The notes under the pieces: model-generated
The model's input: only the letters and a program-made list of their open reading frames with translations
Databases searched by the model: none
What the model was told of the DNA's origin: nothing
In this document: positions 1 through 7,730 of the stretch, one piece after another
Numbering within the stretch: the first letter of the stretch is position 1
Layout: every line of letters starts with the position of its first letter
Position numbers and translations under genes: made by a program
NCBI GenBank assembly: GCA_964494505.1
Contig: CAZBRO010000021.1
Span: 31,123 to 95,122, forward strand
Reading direction: 5' to 3'
Length of the DNA: 64,000 bases
Source: CAIYRG01 sp964494505
GTDB lineage: Bacteria > Pseudomonadota > Alphaproteobacteria > Micropepsales > Micropepsaceae

Positions 1-430
1 AATAGCGATGCGCGTAGTGGGTCGCGAACTCCATGTGCATGCAGAGCCAGGACAGCACCAGAGTCCCAATCGGAAGAACGGCGAGAACCATGGTATCGCC
101 CGTGGCCGTGCGTGCATTTCTCATCTCGGCCAGGATCCCGAACAGGCTTGCCGCGACCAATGCGAGCATAAGGCCAAGAATGACCGGCGCCGTTTCGTCC
201 TGCTCGGCTGCCTTGACGCGCAAATCGGGAACGGAGGTCGTGGCCATCATCCAGCACATCCCGAGCAGGAGGATGATGACGCAAATGTCCCAGCCGATGA
301 GGCAGCGTGTAGCGACATCGGTGCCGGTAAGGGCGAGGGCTGCAGTGCCGCCCGCCGCAATGGCAAACAGCACGCGCAGATGCCCATGCCTGCGCATTCG
401 CCTGCCTAGTCTGATTCGGTCCGCTGTCAT
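1..430 (-). CDS. DUF1345 family membrane protein (partial, C-terminus outside window)
   Basis: The minus strand reads an open frame from the ATG at 430 to the window edge, 143 codons. After a basic N-terminus (MTADRIRLGRRMRR) there are hydrophobic segments around residues 18-32, 41-56 and 75-90, and a fourth segment ends in an M-E-F-A-T-H-Y-A-H run. That His/Glu-containing end matches the FALHYAH signature known from the DUF1345 family of small multi-pass inner-membrane proteins, whose function is unknown. The C-terminus lies outside the window. It is separated from the upstream DUF1328 gene by a terminator. The family call is by motif memory only. Confidence 0.72.
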   Translation of the reverse strand, partial: MTADRIRLGRRMRRHGHLRVLFAIAAGGTAALALTGTDVATRCLIGWDICVIILLLGMCWMMATTSVPDLRVKAAEQDETAPVILGLMLALVAASLFGILAEMRNARTATGDTMVLAVLPIGTLVLSWLCMHMEFATHYAHRY

Positions 431-450
431 GCCGGCATTGTGTCATCCGC

Positions 451-485
451 GGAAAAAAGAGAGGAGCGGTTTTCGGCCGCTCCTC
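451..485 (-). terminator. Intrinsic terminator after the DUF1328 gene
   Basis: On the minus strand a perfect 9-bp stem (GAGGAGCGG / CCGCTCCTC, 461-469 with 477-485) with a 7-nt loop is followed by a T-rich tract (complement of ggaaaaaaga, 451-460). It lies 48 bp downstream of the DUF1328 stop and just upstream of the DUF1345 start. Confidence 0.7.
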
Positions 486-532
486 CTCAGTAACGCCGAC
501 CACTTCTGAGGCGGCCTGGCATACAAGCAATC

Positions 533-709
533 CTAAACCGCCGGCGGACGTCCCCGCGCCATCGCGACGACGACGCTCACCAGGAACAGCGCCAGGAAAA
601 CCACGAAAAGAATCTGCGCGATGCTCGATGCCGTCGCAGCGATGCCGCCGAAACCGAAAACCGCCGCTATGATCGCAATAACGAGGAACGTAAGTGCCCA
701 TCCAAGCAT
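533..709 (-). CDS. DUF1328 (UPF0391/YtjA-type) small membrane protein
   Basis: This is a 58-residue protein starting MLGWALTFLVIAIIAAVFGF and ending GRPPAV. It has two hydrophobic helices separated by a GGIAATAS turn, which is the typical arrangement and length of DUF1328/UPF0391 proteins. Members are usually small inner-membrane proteins linked to envelope or general stress; the exact role is unknown. Start and stop are unambiguous because the whole frame is only 59 codons. An intrinsic terminator follows at 451-485. Confidence 0.85.
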   Translation of the reverse strand: MLGWALTFLVIAIIAAVFGFGGIAATASSIAQILFVVFLALFLVSVVVAMARGRPPAV

Positions 710-723
710 GATCGCACCTGTTG

Positions 724-1746
724 TCAGTGTTTCGCTTCGCCGCTGTTGCGGGCCTCGTTAACGGCAACGTGGGACGGGCCGCTAAAGTTCCAGCGCGGTT
801 CCGAGGGCGGGTGCGAGAACTGAGGCGACAAAGGGCTGAGCTTGGCATTATCGTTTGCGACCTGAGGCCCAGGCCCGGCGCTGAAACTGCGTATCGCGCG
901 AGGCAGGGCGCGCAGTTCGAGCGGCGCCTCGATCCGCACGGGATCGCCGTCGAGCAGAACCCAAGTTGCGGCATTTCCTTCGATCGTCAGTTTTTCGCAT
1001 GCGAAACGGGCCCGCCGCCCCCCACGCCAGTCGCCGCCGAAGGCGCTGCGCGCCACCGCGCGGACGAGTCCAAGCGGGCCGTAGTGAAAGGACGTACATT
1101 CAAATCCCGTGCGGCTGCCGTGCCGATCAGGTGGTGTCGTGACACCGCTCTGGCTCGTGCCGACGACAAGCGCCGATGCGCGTTGAGTATCGCTGCCATC
1201 GCGGCGAAAACGGATTGCGGGACACAGCAGCAATCGCGAAAGCTGCGCTGCTCGGGCGCATGCCTGCCAGGCTTCCCCGAAGGTCGACGCATCGCTCAAG
1301 GCCTCGCGCAATTGGGACAGGTGGGGCGGAAGGCCGATACAGGCTTCGCCGAAGAATATCTGGCTTCCAAGGCTGCCGACCGAGAGGATGACGGGCCTGA
1401 GTTCGCCCTGCTTCAGCGTGCCGATCGCCTGTTCGAGCGACAAACGTCCCCATAAGGATTTTGCCCAGTCCGGAATCATCGCTCCGGGCAGGAAGAGAAT
1501 TGGCAGGCCGCGCTTCAGCACCATCTGGCCCGCGCGCCGCGCGGATTGCGCGCTGGCTGAAATGGCGAGGATGTCGGGTTTCTCCGCCACCGCCGCCGCA
1601 CACGCGAAATCGAACAGCCGTGGCGCAGCCAGGCGGATAGAGTCCAGCCTCGTGCCCAGCCGGTCCAGCAGAAGGGACTGCAAAGCCAGGGCTTGCTTGA
1701 GGGTTTCGGGCCCATGCCCGACATTTATGACGACGGCCAGCTTCAT
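724..1746 (-). CDS. Diacylglycerol-kinase-like protein lacking the GGDGT motif
   Basis: This 340-residue protein has the outline of the YegS/DagK lipid kinase fold. The N-terminus begins MKLAVVINVG, the central part carries the PILFLPGAMIPDWAKSLWG stretch and the FFGEACIGLPPHL segment (equivalent to the YFLNxASIGL of DAG kinases), and a C-terminal LLDGDPVRIEAPLELRALPR segment matches the usual GE..P.EIRVLP closing strand. The nucleotide-binding GGDGT motif is not present at its expected place (SASAQSARRAGQ is found instead), so catalysis is doubtful. The C-terminal ~60 residues look disordered. It may be a regulatory or lipid-binding derivative. No operon partner is obvious. Confidence 0.6.
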   Translation of the reverse strand: MKLAVVINVGHGPETLKQALALQSLLLDRLGTRLDSIRLAAPRLFDFACAAAVAEKPDILAISASAQSARRAGQMVLKRGLPILFLPGAMIPDWAKSLWGRLSLEQAIGTLKQGELRPVILSVGSLGSQIFFGEACIGLPPHLSQLREALSDASTFGEAWQACARAAQLSRLLLCPAIRFRRDGSDTQRASALVVGTSQSGVTTPPDRHGSRTGFECTSFHYGPLGLVRAVARSAFGGDWRGGRRARFACEKLTIEGNAATWVLLDGDPVRIEAPLELRALPRAIRSFSAGPGPQVANDNAKLSPLSPQFSHPPSEPRWNFSGPSHVAVNEARNSGEAKH

Positions 1747-1860
1747 TTTTTCTGTACCCGCACCCAGCCCGTGCAGGTGGCTCTGTAAACGGTTGTAAAA
1801 TAGTAACGTGCCGCAAAGTCGCCAAGTTCCTGCCGCACGCGCCGTTGGGGCTGTCGAAGT

Positions 1861-2070
1861 TCAGAGCCCGGCGAAAAGCCACTCGAGTGCGAAGGCGCAC
1901 TCGATCAGACCCAGCACGGCACAGGGCAGGATCCACCAGCCAGCGGGCCAACGAGGCTCGGCGTCGGCCTCGGCGTTCTCCCGCCAAGTTAAAACATCGA
2001 GTGCGCCAAACTCCTCCACCGGTTCGGGTCTCGTCAAGCGATAGCTCTTGTGACCGGCATCGGGACGCAT
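1861..2070 (-). CDS. Small single-pass membrane protein, unknown
   Basis: A 69-residue frame runs from ATG 2070 to 1861. It starts 15 bp after the stop of the TonB receptor on the same strand. A clear GGAGAG ribosome site sits six bases before the ATG. The N-terminal ~45 residues are polar and the C-terminal part (WWILPCAVLGLIECAFALEW) is one transmembrane helix. I recognise no family. Its position suggests co-transcription with the receptor, perhaps as an accessory inner-membrane peptide. The frame stays open upstream into the receptor gene, so the start is chosen on the ribosome site. Confidence 0.55.
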   Translation of the reverse strand: MRPDAGHKSYRLTRPEPVEEFGALDVLTWRENAEADAEPRWPAGWWILPCAVLGLIECAFALEWLFAGL

Positions 2071-2084
2071 GGACGCTCTCCTCG

Positions 2085-4508
2085 TTAATACTTTACACGG
2101 ACGGTGACTCCGACCGTGCGGGGATCGCCGACAAGCCCGACGACTTCGCCGGAATTGCCGGTTTGAGGCTGGAGGTATTGAAAGTAGTGCTGGTCGAAGA
2201 GATTCTTTGCCCAGACGGACACTTCCCATCCGCTGTCGAATATGTAGCCGGCGCGCAGATTGACCAGGCCGTAGCTGCCGATCTTGAGATATTTGGAATC
2301 GGACGCGTCGGAATAGAACGAAGAGCGATAGCTCGCATCCACGCCCACATAGCCCATGCCATCGTCGATGGGCAGGCGATATTCTCCGCCTCCCGAAACC
2401 GACCACCGGGAGGCGCCCGGCAAGGGCCGGCCGCTCAAATTGCACGAAGTCGTAGAGGCGCCGATGAGTTCGAGCGGGCACGGCCCGTTGGCAAAGGAGA
2501 CATATTTCGCATCGGTCCAGGCGGCCGACAGATAACCGGAAAGATTTTCAGCCACCACAAAGTTGGAATCGAGTTCGAATCCGCGCGATTGCACTTTGGG
2601 GATATTGGCGAGATAGCCGCGCAGCGCGCCGGGCCCCGAATCCACAACATTGACCTGATAATTCTTGTCTTCGGTGTCGAAGGCCGCGAGGTTGAGGGTC
2701 AGCCGCCGCGCGAAGAATTCGTTCTTCACGCCGACTTCAAAGGTCGTCACATTCTCGGGCTTGATGATCGCGGTGGAGACCACCGGGTTGTTGTTGGCGT
2801 CGAGCGGAATGCCGGCAAGATTGATCCCGCCCGATTTGAATCCTTGCGAATAGGTCGCATAGACCATCGAGTCGGGGGCGATGTCATAGGAGAGGTTGAC
2901 CTGTCCCGAGACGCTGCCATCGGTGAAATGGGCGGCATAGGATTGCGGCCGGACGACCGACAGCAGCTTGGCAACATCTCCGGCGTTGTTCGCATCGGTC
3001 CTCGGGTTGCCGCCGGATACGGTCTGGCTGTAGCTGCCCGATTTGTCTTCATTGGTGTAGCGAAGGCCCGGCGTGAAGTGCAGATCGCTCGTGATGTTCC
3101 AGGTGGCCTGCGCGAAGGCGGCATAGCTCTTGGTGTCGGAATGCGCGATCGCGTTCGAGGTATAGCCGTTCAGCAGATTGGCCGGCAGCGTCAGCGGCGT
3201 CAGCAGCCACCTGGTGGCGTCCGCGCCATATTGCGCGATCGGCGTCGCATCGATCTTCTGGCGGAAGTAATAGACGCCGGCTACGTAATCGACCGTTTGC
3301 TTGCCGTTGGAGGCAACCCTGAATTCCTGGCTGTACTGGTTCTGATTGTCGGGGTTCGCCGATATGGTTTGAATGGAAAGTTTCGTGAAGTCCCGGTCGC
3401 TCGCAGGATCCCAGTTCCAGGTGCGCCAGGCGCTGACGGAGGTTAGCGTCGCGGGCCCGAAATCCCAGTCGGCAATCGCAGAAACGCCGCCAAACACCTG
3501 GTTGGCCTGGGCCGGAGAGTTGGTGTCGATCAGCCGGGCGAACGGATCGGTGCTTGGCGGGGCGTATCCCGCGGCGGCGGCAAGCGCGGGAAATTGCTGC
3601 GCGGCGGGTTTCAGGGTCGTCCCTACAGTGACGTAACCGAGCGCGCAGCAGATGCCCTTTTGAGTGTTGTAATCGCCGGTGATCCGCAGGCTGAACTCGT
3701 CGTCCGGACGATAGAGAAGCTGGCCGCGCGTGGAAAAATTGTTCTGATTGTTGACGTCCTTGCCGGTGGTGACGTTATGCACCATGCCGTCGCGTAACGT
3801 GCCCTCGACCGAGAGCCGGGCCGCGAGCACATTCCCCGCGATGGGACCCGAGATCGATGCCTTGCCCTGCAGAAAGCCGTAATTTCCGGCCGAGACCTCG
3901 GCCTCTACCCGGCGCTCGAAGGTTGGAATCTGAATTCCGATATTGATCGCGCCTGCGGTCGTGTTCTTGCCGAACAGTGTGCCTTGGGGACCGCGCAGCA
4001 CTTCGACCTGATCCACGTCGACGAAATCGAAGGTCGCGGCGGCGGGCCGGCTCTGATAAACCTGATCGATGTAAAGACCGACGCCGGATTCCAGCCCGTC
4101 ATTGGTCAGGCCGAAGCTGGTGCCGAGCCCCCGGATCGTTATCGCGGTGTTGCGGGGGTTCGACGAGAAGAACTGCACGCTTGGCACAAGCGAGGTGAGT
4201 TGACCGACATCGTAGGTCCCGGTTGCCTCGATCTGCTGCACATTGATGACGGAGAGCGCGACCGGAACTTCCTGCGCGTCTTCCTCGCGACGGCGCGCGG
4301 TAACGGTGACTTGCTCGACGGCCACGATGCCGATGGGAGAGACCGCGCTTTCAAGGGGGGACGCGACGACCGCATCGGCTGCGAGTTGGATCGAAGGCGA
4401 GGCAGCCGCCGGCGGAGCATCCTGTTCGGATGCGGATGAGGAGGAGATGAGAACCGCGTAAGCGGCCGATGTAAGAAGTGCTGTCTTGAAGGCAAAACCT
4501 GAACGCAT
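2085..4508 (-). CDS. TonB-dependent outer-membrane receptor
   Basis: This 807-residue protein has a signal peptide (1-27), a Pro/Ala-rich spacer and a TonB-box-like VEQVTVTARRRE near residues 64-75. The plug domain carries the classic ITIRGLGT, VGLYIDQVYQSR and VEVLRGPQGTLFGKNTTAGAINI segments. A long beta-barrel follows, with QGFKSGGIN and GFELDSN strands, ending in an aromatic VTVRVKY. The plug type resembles the large Sphingomonas/Caulobacter receptor families that take up varied organic ligands rather than classical siderophore receptors, so the substrate is not predictable. It is divergent from three periplasmic binding proteins (232-bp gap) and followed by a small membrane protein. A motif shared with the rrf2 promoter lies 73 bp upstream of its ATG. 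Confidence 0.93.
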   Translation of the reverse strand: MRSGFAFKTALLTSAAYAVLISSSSASEQDAPPAAASPSIQLAADAVVASPLESAVSPIGIVAVEQVTVTARRREEDAQEVPVALSVINVQQIEATGTYDVGQLTSLVPSVQFFSSNPRNTAITIRGLGTSFGLTNDGLESGVGLYIDQVYQSRPAAATFDFVDVDQVEVLRGPQGTLFGKNTTAGAINIGIQIPTFERRVEAEVSAGNYGFLQGKASISGPIAGNVLAARLSVEGTLRDGMVHNVTTGKDVNNQNNFSTRGQLLYRPDDEFSLRITGDYNTQKGICCALGYVTVGTTLKPAAQQFPALAAAAGYAPPSTDPFARLIDTNSPAQANQVFGGVSAIADWDFGPATLTSVSAWRTWNWDPASDRDFTKLSIQTISANPDNQNQYSQEFRVASNGKQTVDYVAGVYYFRQKIDATPIAQYGADATRWLLTPLTLPANLLNGYTSNAIAHSDTKSYAAFAQATWNITSDLHFTPGLRYTNEDKSGSYSQTVSGGNPRTDANNAGDVAKLLSVVRPQSYAAHFTDGSVSGQVNLSYDIAPDSMVYATYSQGFKSGGINLAGIPLDANNNPVVSTAIIKPENVTTFEVGVKNEFFARRLTLNLAAFDTEDKNYQVNVVDSGPGALRGYLANIPKVQSRGFELDSNFVVAENLSGYLSAAWTDAKYVSFANGPCPLELIGASTTSCNLSGRPLPGASRWSVSGGGEYRLPIDDGMGYVGVDASYRSSFYSDASDSKYLKIGSYGLVNLRAGYIFDSGWEVSVWAKNLFDQHYFQYLQPQTGNSGEVVGLVGDPRTVGVTVRVKY

Positions 4509-4580
4509 CCCCGAACCCCTGTTTGTGACTCACGCGCCTCGGACCCACCTCCGTTGCGCGAGGGAATTAATCCCCCGTAT

Positions 4581-4592
4581 CTCTACTAAGTC
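4581..4592 (+). promoter_or_regulatory. Candidate Rrf2-family operator (shared motif copy 1)
   Basis: CTCTACTAAGTC lies between the divergent TonB receptor and first binding-protein genes. It matches CTCGACTAACTC (minus strand, 7542-7553) in the rrf2 promoter at 10 of 12 positions. Both resemble half of the IscR type 1 box (ATAxYYGACTAA...). The regulatory role is inferred. Confidence 0.35.
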
Positions 4593-4659
4593 AATAGACA
4601 TTACGCGGTAACTGGGGTTCTGTTCCGGGTCTGGTTAATTTCAGATCGAGCTCCCATAG

Positions 4660-4725
4660 CCGCGCGCATCGCGCGGCCAACCCTGGTAAAAGGCCCAAAG
4701 GGTGCTTTCGCCGTAAGTGCGGCGA
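4660..4725 (+). promoter_or_regulatory. Structured 5' leader of the binding-protein operon
   Basis: Three hairpins stand in a row directly before the ribosome site: CCGCGCG-cat-CGCGCGG (4660-4676), ACCCT...AGGGT (4680-4703) and TCGCCG-taagtg-CGGCGA (4708-4725). A purine-rich GGGGAGGGAG follows, then the ATG at 4741. I could not match this to a named riboswitch class. It could be a cis-regulatory RNA or only an mRNA-stabilising leader. Confidence 0.4.
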
Positions 4726-4740
4726 GGGGAGGGAGAAGCG

Positions 4741-5517
4741 ATGAAAACCAAAGCCATTCTGACGGTTGCCTCCATTGTTTCGCTTTTGAACGCGGGCGCG
4801 CCGGCGACTGCTGCCGACCTCAAAGTGTTCGTCGGCGGCGCCATGACGGAAACCGTGGAAAAGATCGGGGCCCAGTTCGCCAAGGCGAGCGGCAACAAGA
4901 TGGATTACGTCTCCGACACCACGGGCGCGCTACAGAAACGGCTTCAAGCCGGCGAAAAGGCCGATGTCGTGGTGGTCACCGCGGCAGGGCTCGATGCCAT
5001 GCAGAAGGAGAACCGCATCGCGGCCGGTTCGCGCACGCAGTTGGTTCGAGCGCTGATCGGCGTAGCGATGCGTCCGAACGGAACGGCGCCCGATCTTGCC
5101 TCGCCAGATGCCTTCAAGGCGTCCCTCTTGAAGGCCAAGACGGTCTCTTTTGTGAACCCGATGGCTGGCGGCACCTCAGGCACCTATTTCGAAGGCCTGA
5201 TGAAAAAGATGGGCATCTACGACCAGATGAAGCCCAAGGTGGTGTATCGCAATCAGGGTTCGGAAGTGGCCGACGCGGTCGCCAAGGGAGACGCTGAAAT
5301 CGGCATCAGCTTTATCGCGGAATTGGCCCCGAACAAGGGCGTGAGGATTGCCGGTCCATTGCCCGATGCAATCCAGAGCCCGACCGATTACGTCGCGGCT
5401 GTCACCACTGTGAGCGGCAGCCCTGACGCCGCGCGCGGCTTTATCGCCGCGATGACCAGCCCGTCGGGCGGCGCGATCTTCAAGGCGGCGGGCCTGTCGG
5501 TTTTGCCCGCGCATTGA
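4741..5517 (+). CDS. ModA-like periplasmic substrate-binding protein, copy 1
   Basis: 258 residues with a cleavable signal peptide (MKTKAILT...ATAA). The mature part has the type 2 periplasmic-binding fold typical of ModA/extracellular anion-binding proteins: VFVGGAMTETVEKIG, SDTTGALQKRL, GEKADVVVVTAAGLDAM and GGTSGTYFEGLMKKMGI. The ATG at 4741 is preferred to an upstream in-frame start because GGGAGAAGCG sits just before it and the signal peptide starts there. It is the first of three tandem paralogues. No modB/modC permease or ATPase is found nearby, so the ligand (molybdate, another oxyanion, or a small organic acid) and partner are unknown. Confidence 0.85.
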   Translation: MKTKAILTVASIVSLLNAGAPATAADLKVFVGGAMTETVEKIGAQFAKASGNKMDYVSDTTGALQKRLQAGEKADVVVVTAAGLDAMQKENRIAAGSRTQLVRALIGVAMRPNGTAPDLASPDAFKASLLKAKTVSFVNPMAGGTSGTYFEGLMKKMGIYDQMKPKVVYRNQGSEVADAVAKGDAEIGISFIAELAPNKGVRIAGPLPDAIQSPTDYVAAVTTVSGSPDAARGFIAAMTSPSGGAIFKAAGLSVLPAH

Positions 5518-5525
5518 GGGCGGCC

Positions 5526-6287
5526 ATGAAGCTCTCGCTGTTCGCGCTGCTGTTTTTGGTTCCGCTTTGGGGCCGTGAGGCCGATGCGGCCGAGCTCACC
5601 GTGTTTGCCACAGGCTCGATGGCCGACCCACTCAAGGAATTGGCCGCCGATTTTACCCACGCCACAGGTAACACCATCCAATTCTCGCTCGGGACCACAG
5701 GCTCGGTACTGAACAAGCTCAAATCCGGCGAGAAGGGCGACGTCATCGTCATCGCCGACGAGGCGGCGAACGCGCTGGAGAAGGACGGAAAGATCGCACC
5801 CGGCACACGCAAGGACGTGGCGCGCGCGCTCTTCGGTGTGGTGGTGAAAAGAAGTGCGACGATGCCGGACGTCTCCTCGCCGGAGGCGCTGAAAAAGGCT
5901 GTGCTGGCAGCGCGGAGGATTTCCTATCCCGATCCGGTCACGGTCGCCGCTTCCGGCGGTTACATCGACTCAGTGTTCCAGAAAATGGGAATTGCGCATG
6001 AGGCCAGAAAGAAGGCCGCGCTGAAGCCCATGGGATATCTGGTCGGCGAAGCAGTGGAGAAAGGTGAAGCGGAACTTGGACTTTCCTTCATGAGCGAATT
6101 TGCCGCCAACCCAAATCTGAAAACCGTGCCCTTCCCGGATGCCTTGCAGAACCCGCAGCTTTACGCGGCGGGCCTTTATGCGGGTACGCCCAATGCGGAA
6201 GCCGCCCGCGCCTTTATCGCGTTCGTGACGCGCCCGGAGGCGCAAGCCAGGCTCAAAGCGGCGGGGCTCGATCCCGCCGCTCGCTGA
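5526..6287 (+). CDS. ModA-like periplasmic substrate-binding protein, copy 2
   Basis: 253 residues with signal peptide MKLSLFALLFLVPLWG...ADA. It has the same fold as its neighbours but is the most divergent copy: FATGSMADPLKELAADF, LGTTGSVLNKLKSGEKGDVIVIAD and ASGGYIDSVFQKMGI, the last replacing the GGTSG loop of copies 1 and 3. That loop normally helps bind the ligand, so specificity probably differs. ATG 5526 is preferred over the TTG at 5514 that overlaps the previous stop, because a GAGGG site precedes the ATG and the signal peptide begins there. It is 8 bp from copy 1 and 13 bp from copy 3, so clearly one operon. Confidence 0.83.
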   Translation: MKLSLFALLFLVPLWGREADAAELTVFATGSMADPLKELAADFTHATGNTIQFSLGTTGSVLNKLKSGEKGDVIVIADEAANALEKDGKIAPGTRKDVARALFGVVVKRSATMPDVSSPEALKKAVLAARRISYPDPVTVAASGGYIDSVFQKMGIAHEARKKAALKPMGYLVGEAVEKGEAELGLSFMSEFAANPNLKTVPFPDALQNPQLYAAGLYAGTPNAEAARAFIAFVTRPEAQARLKAAGLDPAAR

Positions 6288-6300
6288 AGAGGAGTTTCGC

Positions 6301-7062
6301 ATGCTCAAGCAATCGCTCATCGTCGCCGCCTTGGTATTTGCCGCAAGCGAAGCCGACGCGGCGCAAATGAAGCTGCTGGTCGGCGGCTCCATGCAGGTGC
6401 CTTTCAAAGAGGTCGGGGCATCCTTTGCGAAGAAGACGGGGAATAAGCTCGATTTCGTGGTCGACACCACGGGCGCGCTGCAGAAGCGGCTCAGGTCGGG
6501 CGAGAAGGCGGACATCATCCTCATTTCCGCGCCGGGAATGGACGCGCTCGAAAAAGAGCATCTGATCGTGCCTGGCACGCGCGTCGATCTCGCGAGCGCC
6601 GCGATGGGCATTTCGGTGAAGGCCGGAGCATCCTCGCCCGATCTTTCTTCGCCCGATGCCTTCAAGGCAACGATGCTGTCGGCGCATTCGGTGGCATTGG
6701 TCGACCCCAAGGCCGGCGGTACGTCGGGCATCTATCTCGACGGGCTGTTCCAGCAAATGGGTATCGCCGAGGCGGTGAAGAAGAAAACCGTCTACGGGAT
6801 GCAGGGCTCCGAGGTCGCCAAGGCCGTCGCCGACGGAAAGGTCGAGATCGGACTCACCTTCATCAGCGAGATGATGCCCAATAAGGGGGTGAAGATCGCA
6901 GGGCCGCTGCCCGCGGGAGTTCAGAACGCGACGAACTATACGGTTGCTATCCCTGTGGGGAGCCCCAATCCCGATGCCGCGCGCGCCTTTATCGAAGCCA
7001 TGAAAAGCGTGGAAGGCCATGCTGCGATCGCCAAAGCCGGACTCGAACCGCTGGTGAAATAA
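6301..7062 (+). CDS. ModA-like periplasmic substrate-binding protein, copy 3
   Basis: 253 residues with a signal peptide ending EADA|AQ. It is close to copy 1 (shared DTTGALQKRL, GEKAD, DLSSPDAFKA, KAGGTSGIYLDGLFQQMGI, MQGSEVAKAVADG), so copies 1 and 3 probably arose by duplication. A GAGGAG ribosome site lies before the ATG. It ends one base before the convergent rrf2 gene. As with copies 1 and 2, no cognate transporter membrane component is present, so these may serve as scavenging or sensing proteins, or work with a transporter elsewhere. Confidence 0.85.
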   Translation: MLKQSLIVAALVFAASEADAAQMKLLVGGSMQVPFKEVGASFAKKTGNKLDFVVDTTGALQKRLRSGEKADIILISAPGMDALEKEHLIVPGTRVDLASAAMGISVKAGASSPDLSSPDAFKATMLSAHSVALVDPKAGGTSGIYLDGLFQQMGIAEAVKKKTVYGMQGSEVAKAVADGKVEIGLTFISEMMPNKGVKIAGPLPAGVQNATNYTVAIPVGSPNPDAARAFIEAMKSVEGHAAIAKAGLEPLVK

Positions 7063-7524
7063 TCACTCGGCTGGAATGGCCGTACGGCGGGATTTCCTTG
7101 GCGCGGGCAGGATTTCATCGAGGCTGTCGCGCAACGTGTGCGATTCGAGAATGCCGGCCGTGGAATCCCGAACCGCGAGCAGCACCTTTCTGAGCGAGCA
7201 TGTCGCCTCATCCACGCAATCGTCGCAGCGGCGATAGGCGGTGACGCTGACGCAGGGGCTGAGCGCCAAAGGCCCGTCTATGGCGCGGATCACCTCGGCG
7301 AAGGAGATGCTTTCGGGCGCCCGGCCGAGCGTATAGCCGCCGAATTTCCCGCGAACGCTATGGAGAATGCCTCGCTTTTTCAGTTCAAGCAGAATTTGCT
7401 CCAGGAATTTGCGCGGCACGCGGGCTTGCTCCGCAATCTCGGCGATCATCACCGGCTGGCCGGCGGGCCGCCTGGCCAGGAGAAACAGCGCGCGGAGCGC
7501 ATAACGGGCCTTTTGGGATAGCAT
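7063..7524 (-). CDS. Rrf2-family transcriptional regulator with a Cys cluster
   Basis: 153 residues. The N-terminal winged helix is typical of Rrf2 (MLSQKARYALRALFLLA; IAEQARVPRKFLEQILLELKKRGILHSVRGKFGGYTL). Four cysteines (C91, C100, C103, C109) stand where IscR, NsrR and RsrR bind an Fe-S cluster, so it may sense iron-sulfur status, oxidants or NO. The ATG at 7524 is chosen because the family always begins M-L/R-L-S-x-K-A-x-Y-A; the frame itself extends farther upstream. It converges on the binding-protein operon (adjacent stops). Its own promoter and the TonB receptor intergenic region share a motif, suggesting it autoregulates and controls the uptake block. Confidence 0.88.
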   Translation of the reverse strand: MLSQKARYALRALFLLARRPAGQPVMIAEIAEQARVPRKFLEQILLELKKRGILHSVRGKFGGYTLGRAPESISFAEVIRAIDGPLALSPCVSVTAYRRCDDCVDEATCSLRKVLLAVRDSTAGILESHTLRDSLDEILPAPRKSRRTAIPAE

Positions 7525-7541
7525 ATGCGGTAAATTCCACA

Positions 7542-7553
7542 GAGTTAGTCGAG
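7542..7553 (-). promoter_or_regulatory. Candidate Rrf2/IscR-type operator in the rrf2 promoter (motif copy 2)
   Basis: On the minus strand the sequence reads ATACTCGACTAACTC, fitting the left half of the IscR type 1 consensus ATASYYGACTRW; the right half is degenerate. It lies 18-29 bp upstream of the rrf2 ATG, a plausible autoregulatory position. Copy 1 is at 4581-4592. Confidence 0.4.
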
Positions 7554-7730
7554 TATAATTGGCTTTCATCTGCCGTTCAAGTGAATTGCTATAAATGCAT
7601 ATTCCGGCAACACCGTACTGAGCGAATTCGCAGCATTTTGGTACAAATAGCTCCGTTTCCTCCCAAACCGGCGACATTGCTCAGACATGCCATCGTTGTA
7701 AATTGATTTGAGAACGGCAGGATTGTCTCC

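Noticed and set aside
1845..3446. 533-codon plus-strand frame across the TonB receptor
   Set aside because: Antisense shadow of the receptor barrel; no domain, signal or ribosome site.
4660..4725. Molybdenum-cofactor or other named riboswitch
   Set aside because: The three-hairpin leader does not show the conserved core of the riboswitch classes I could recall; kept only as an unnamed structured leader.
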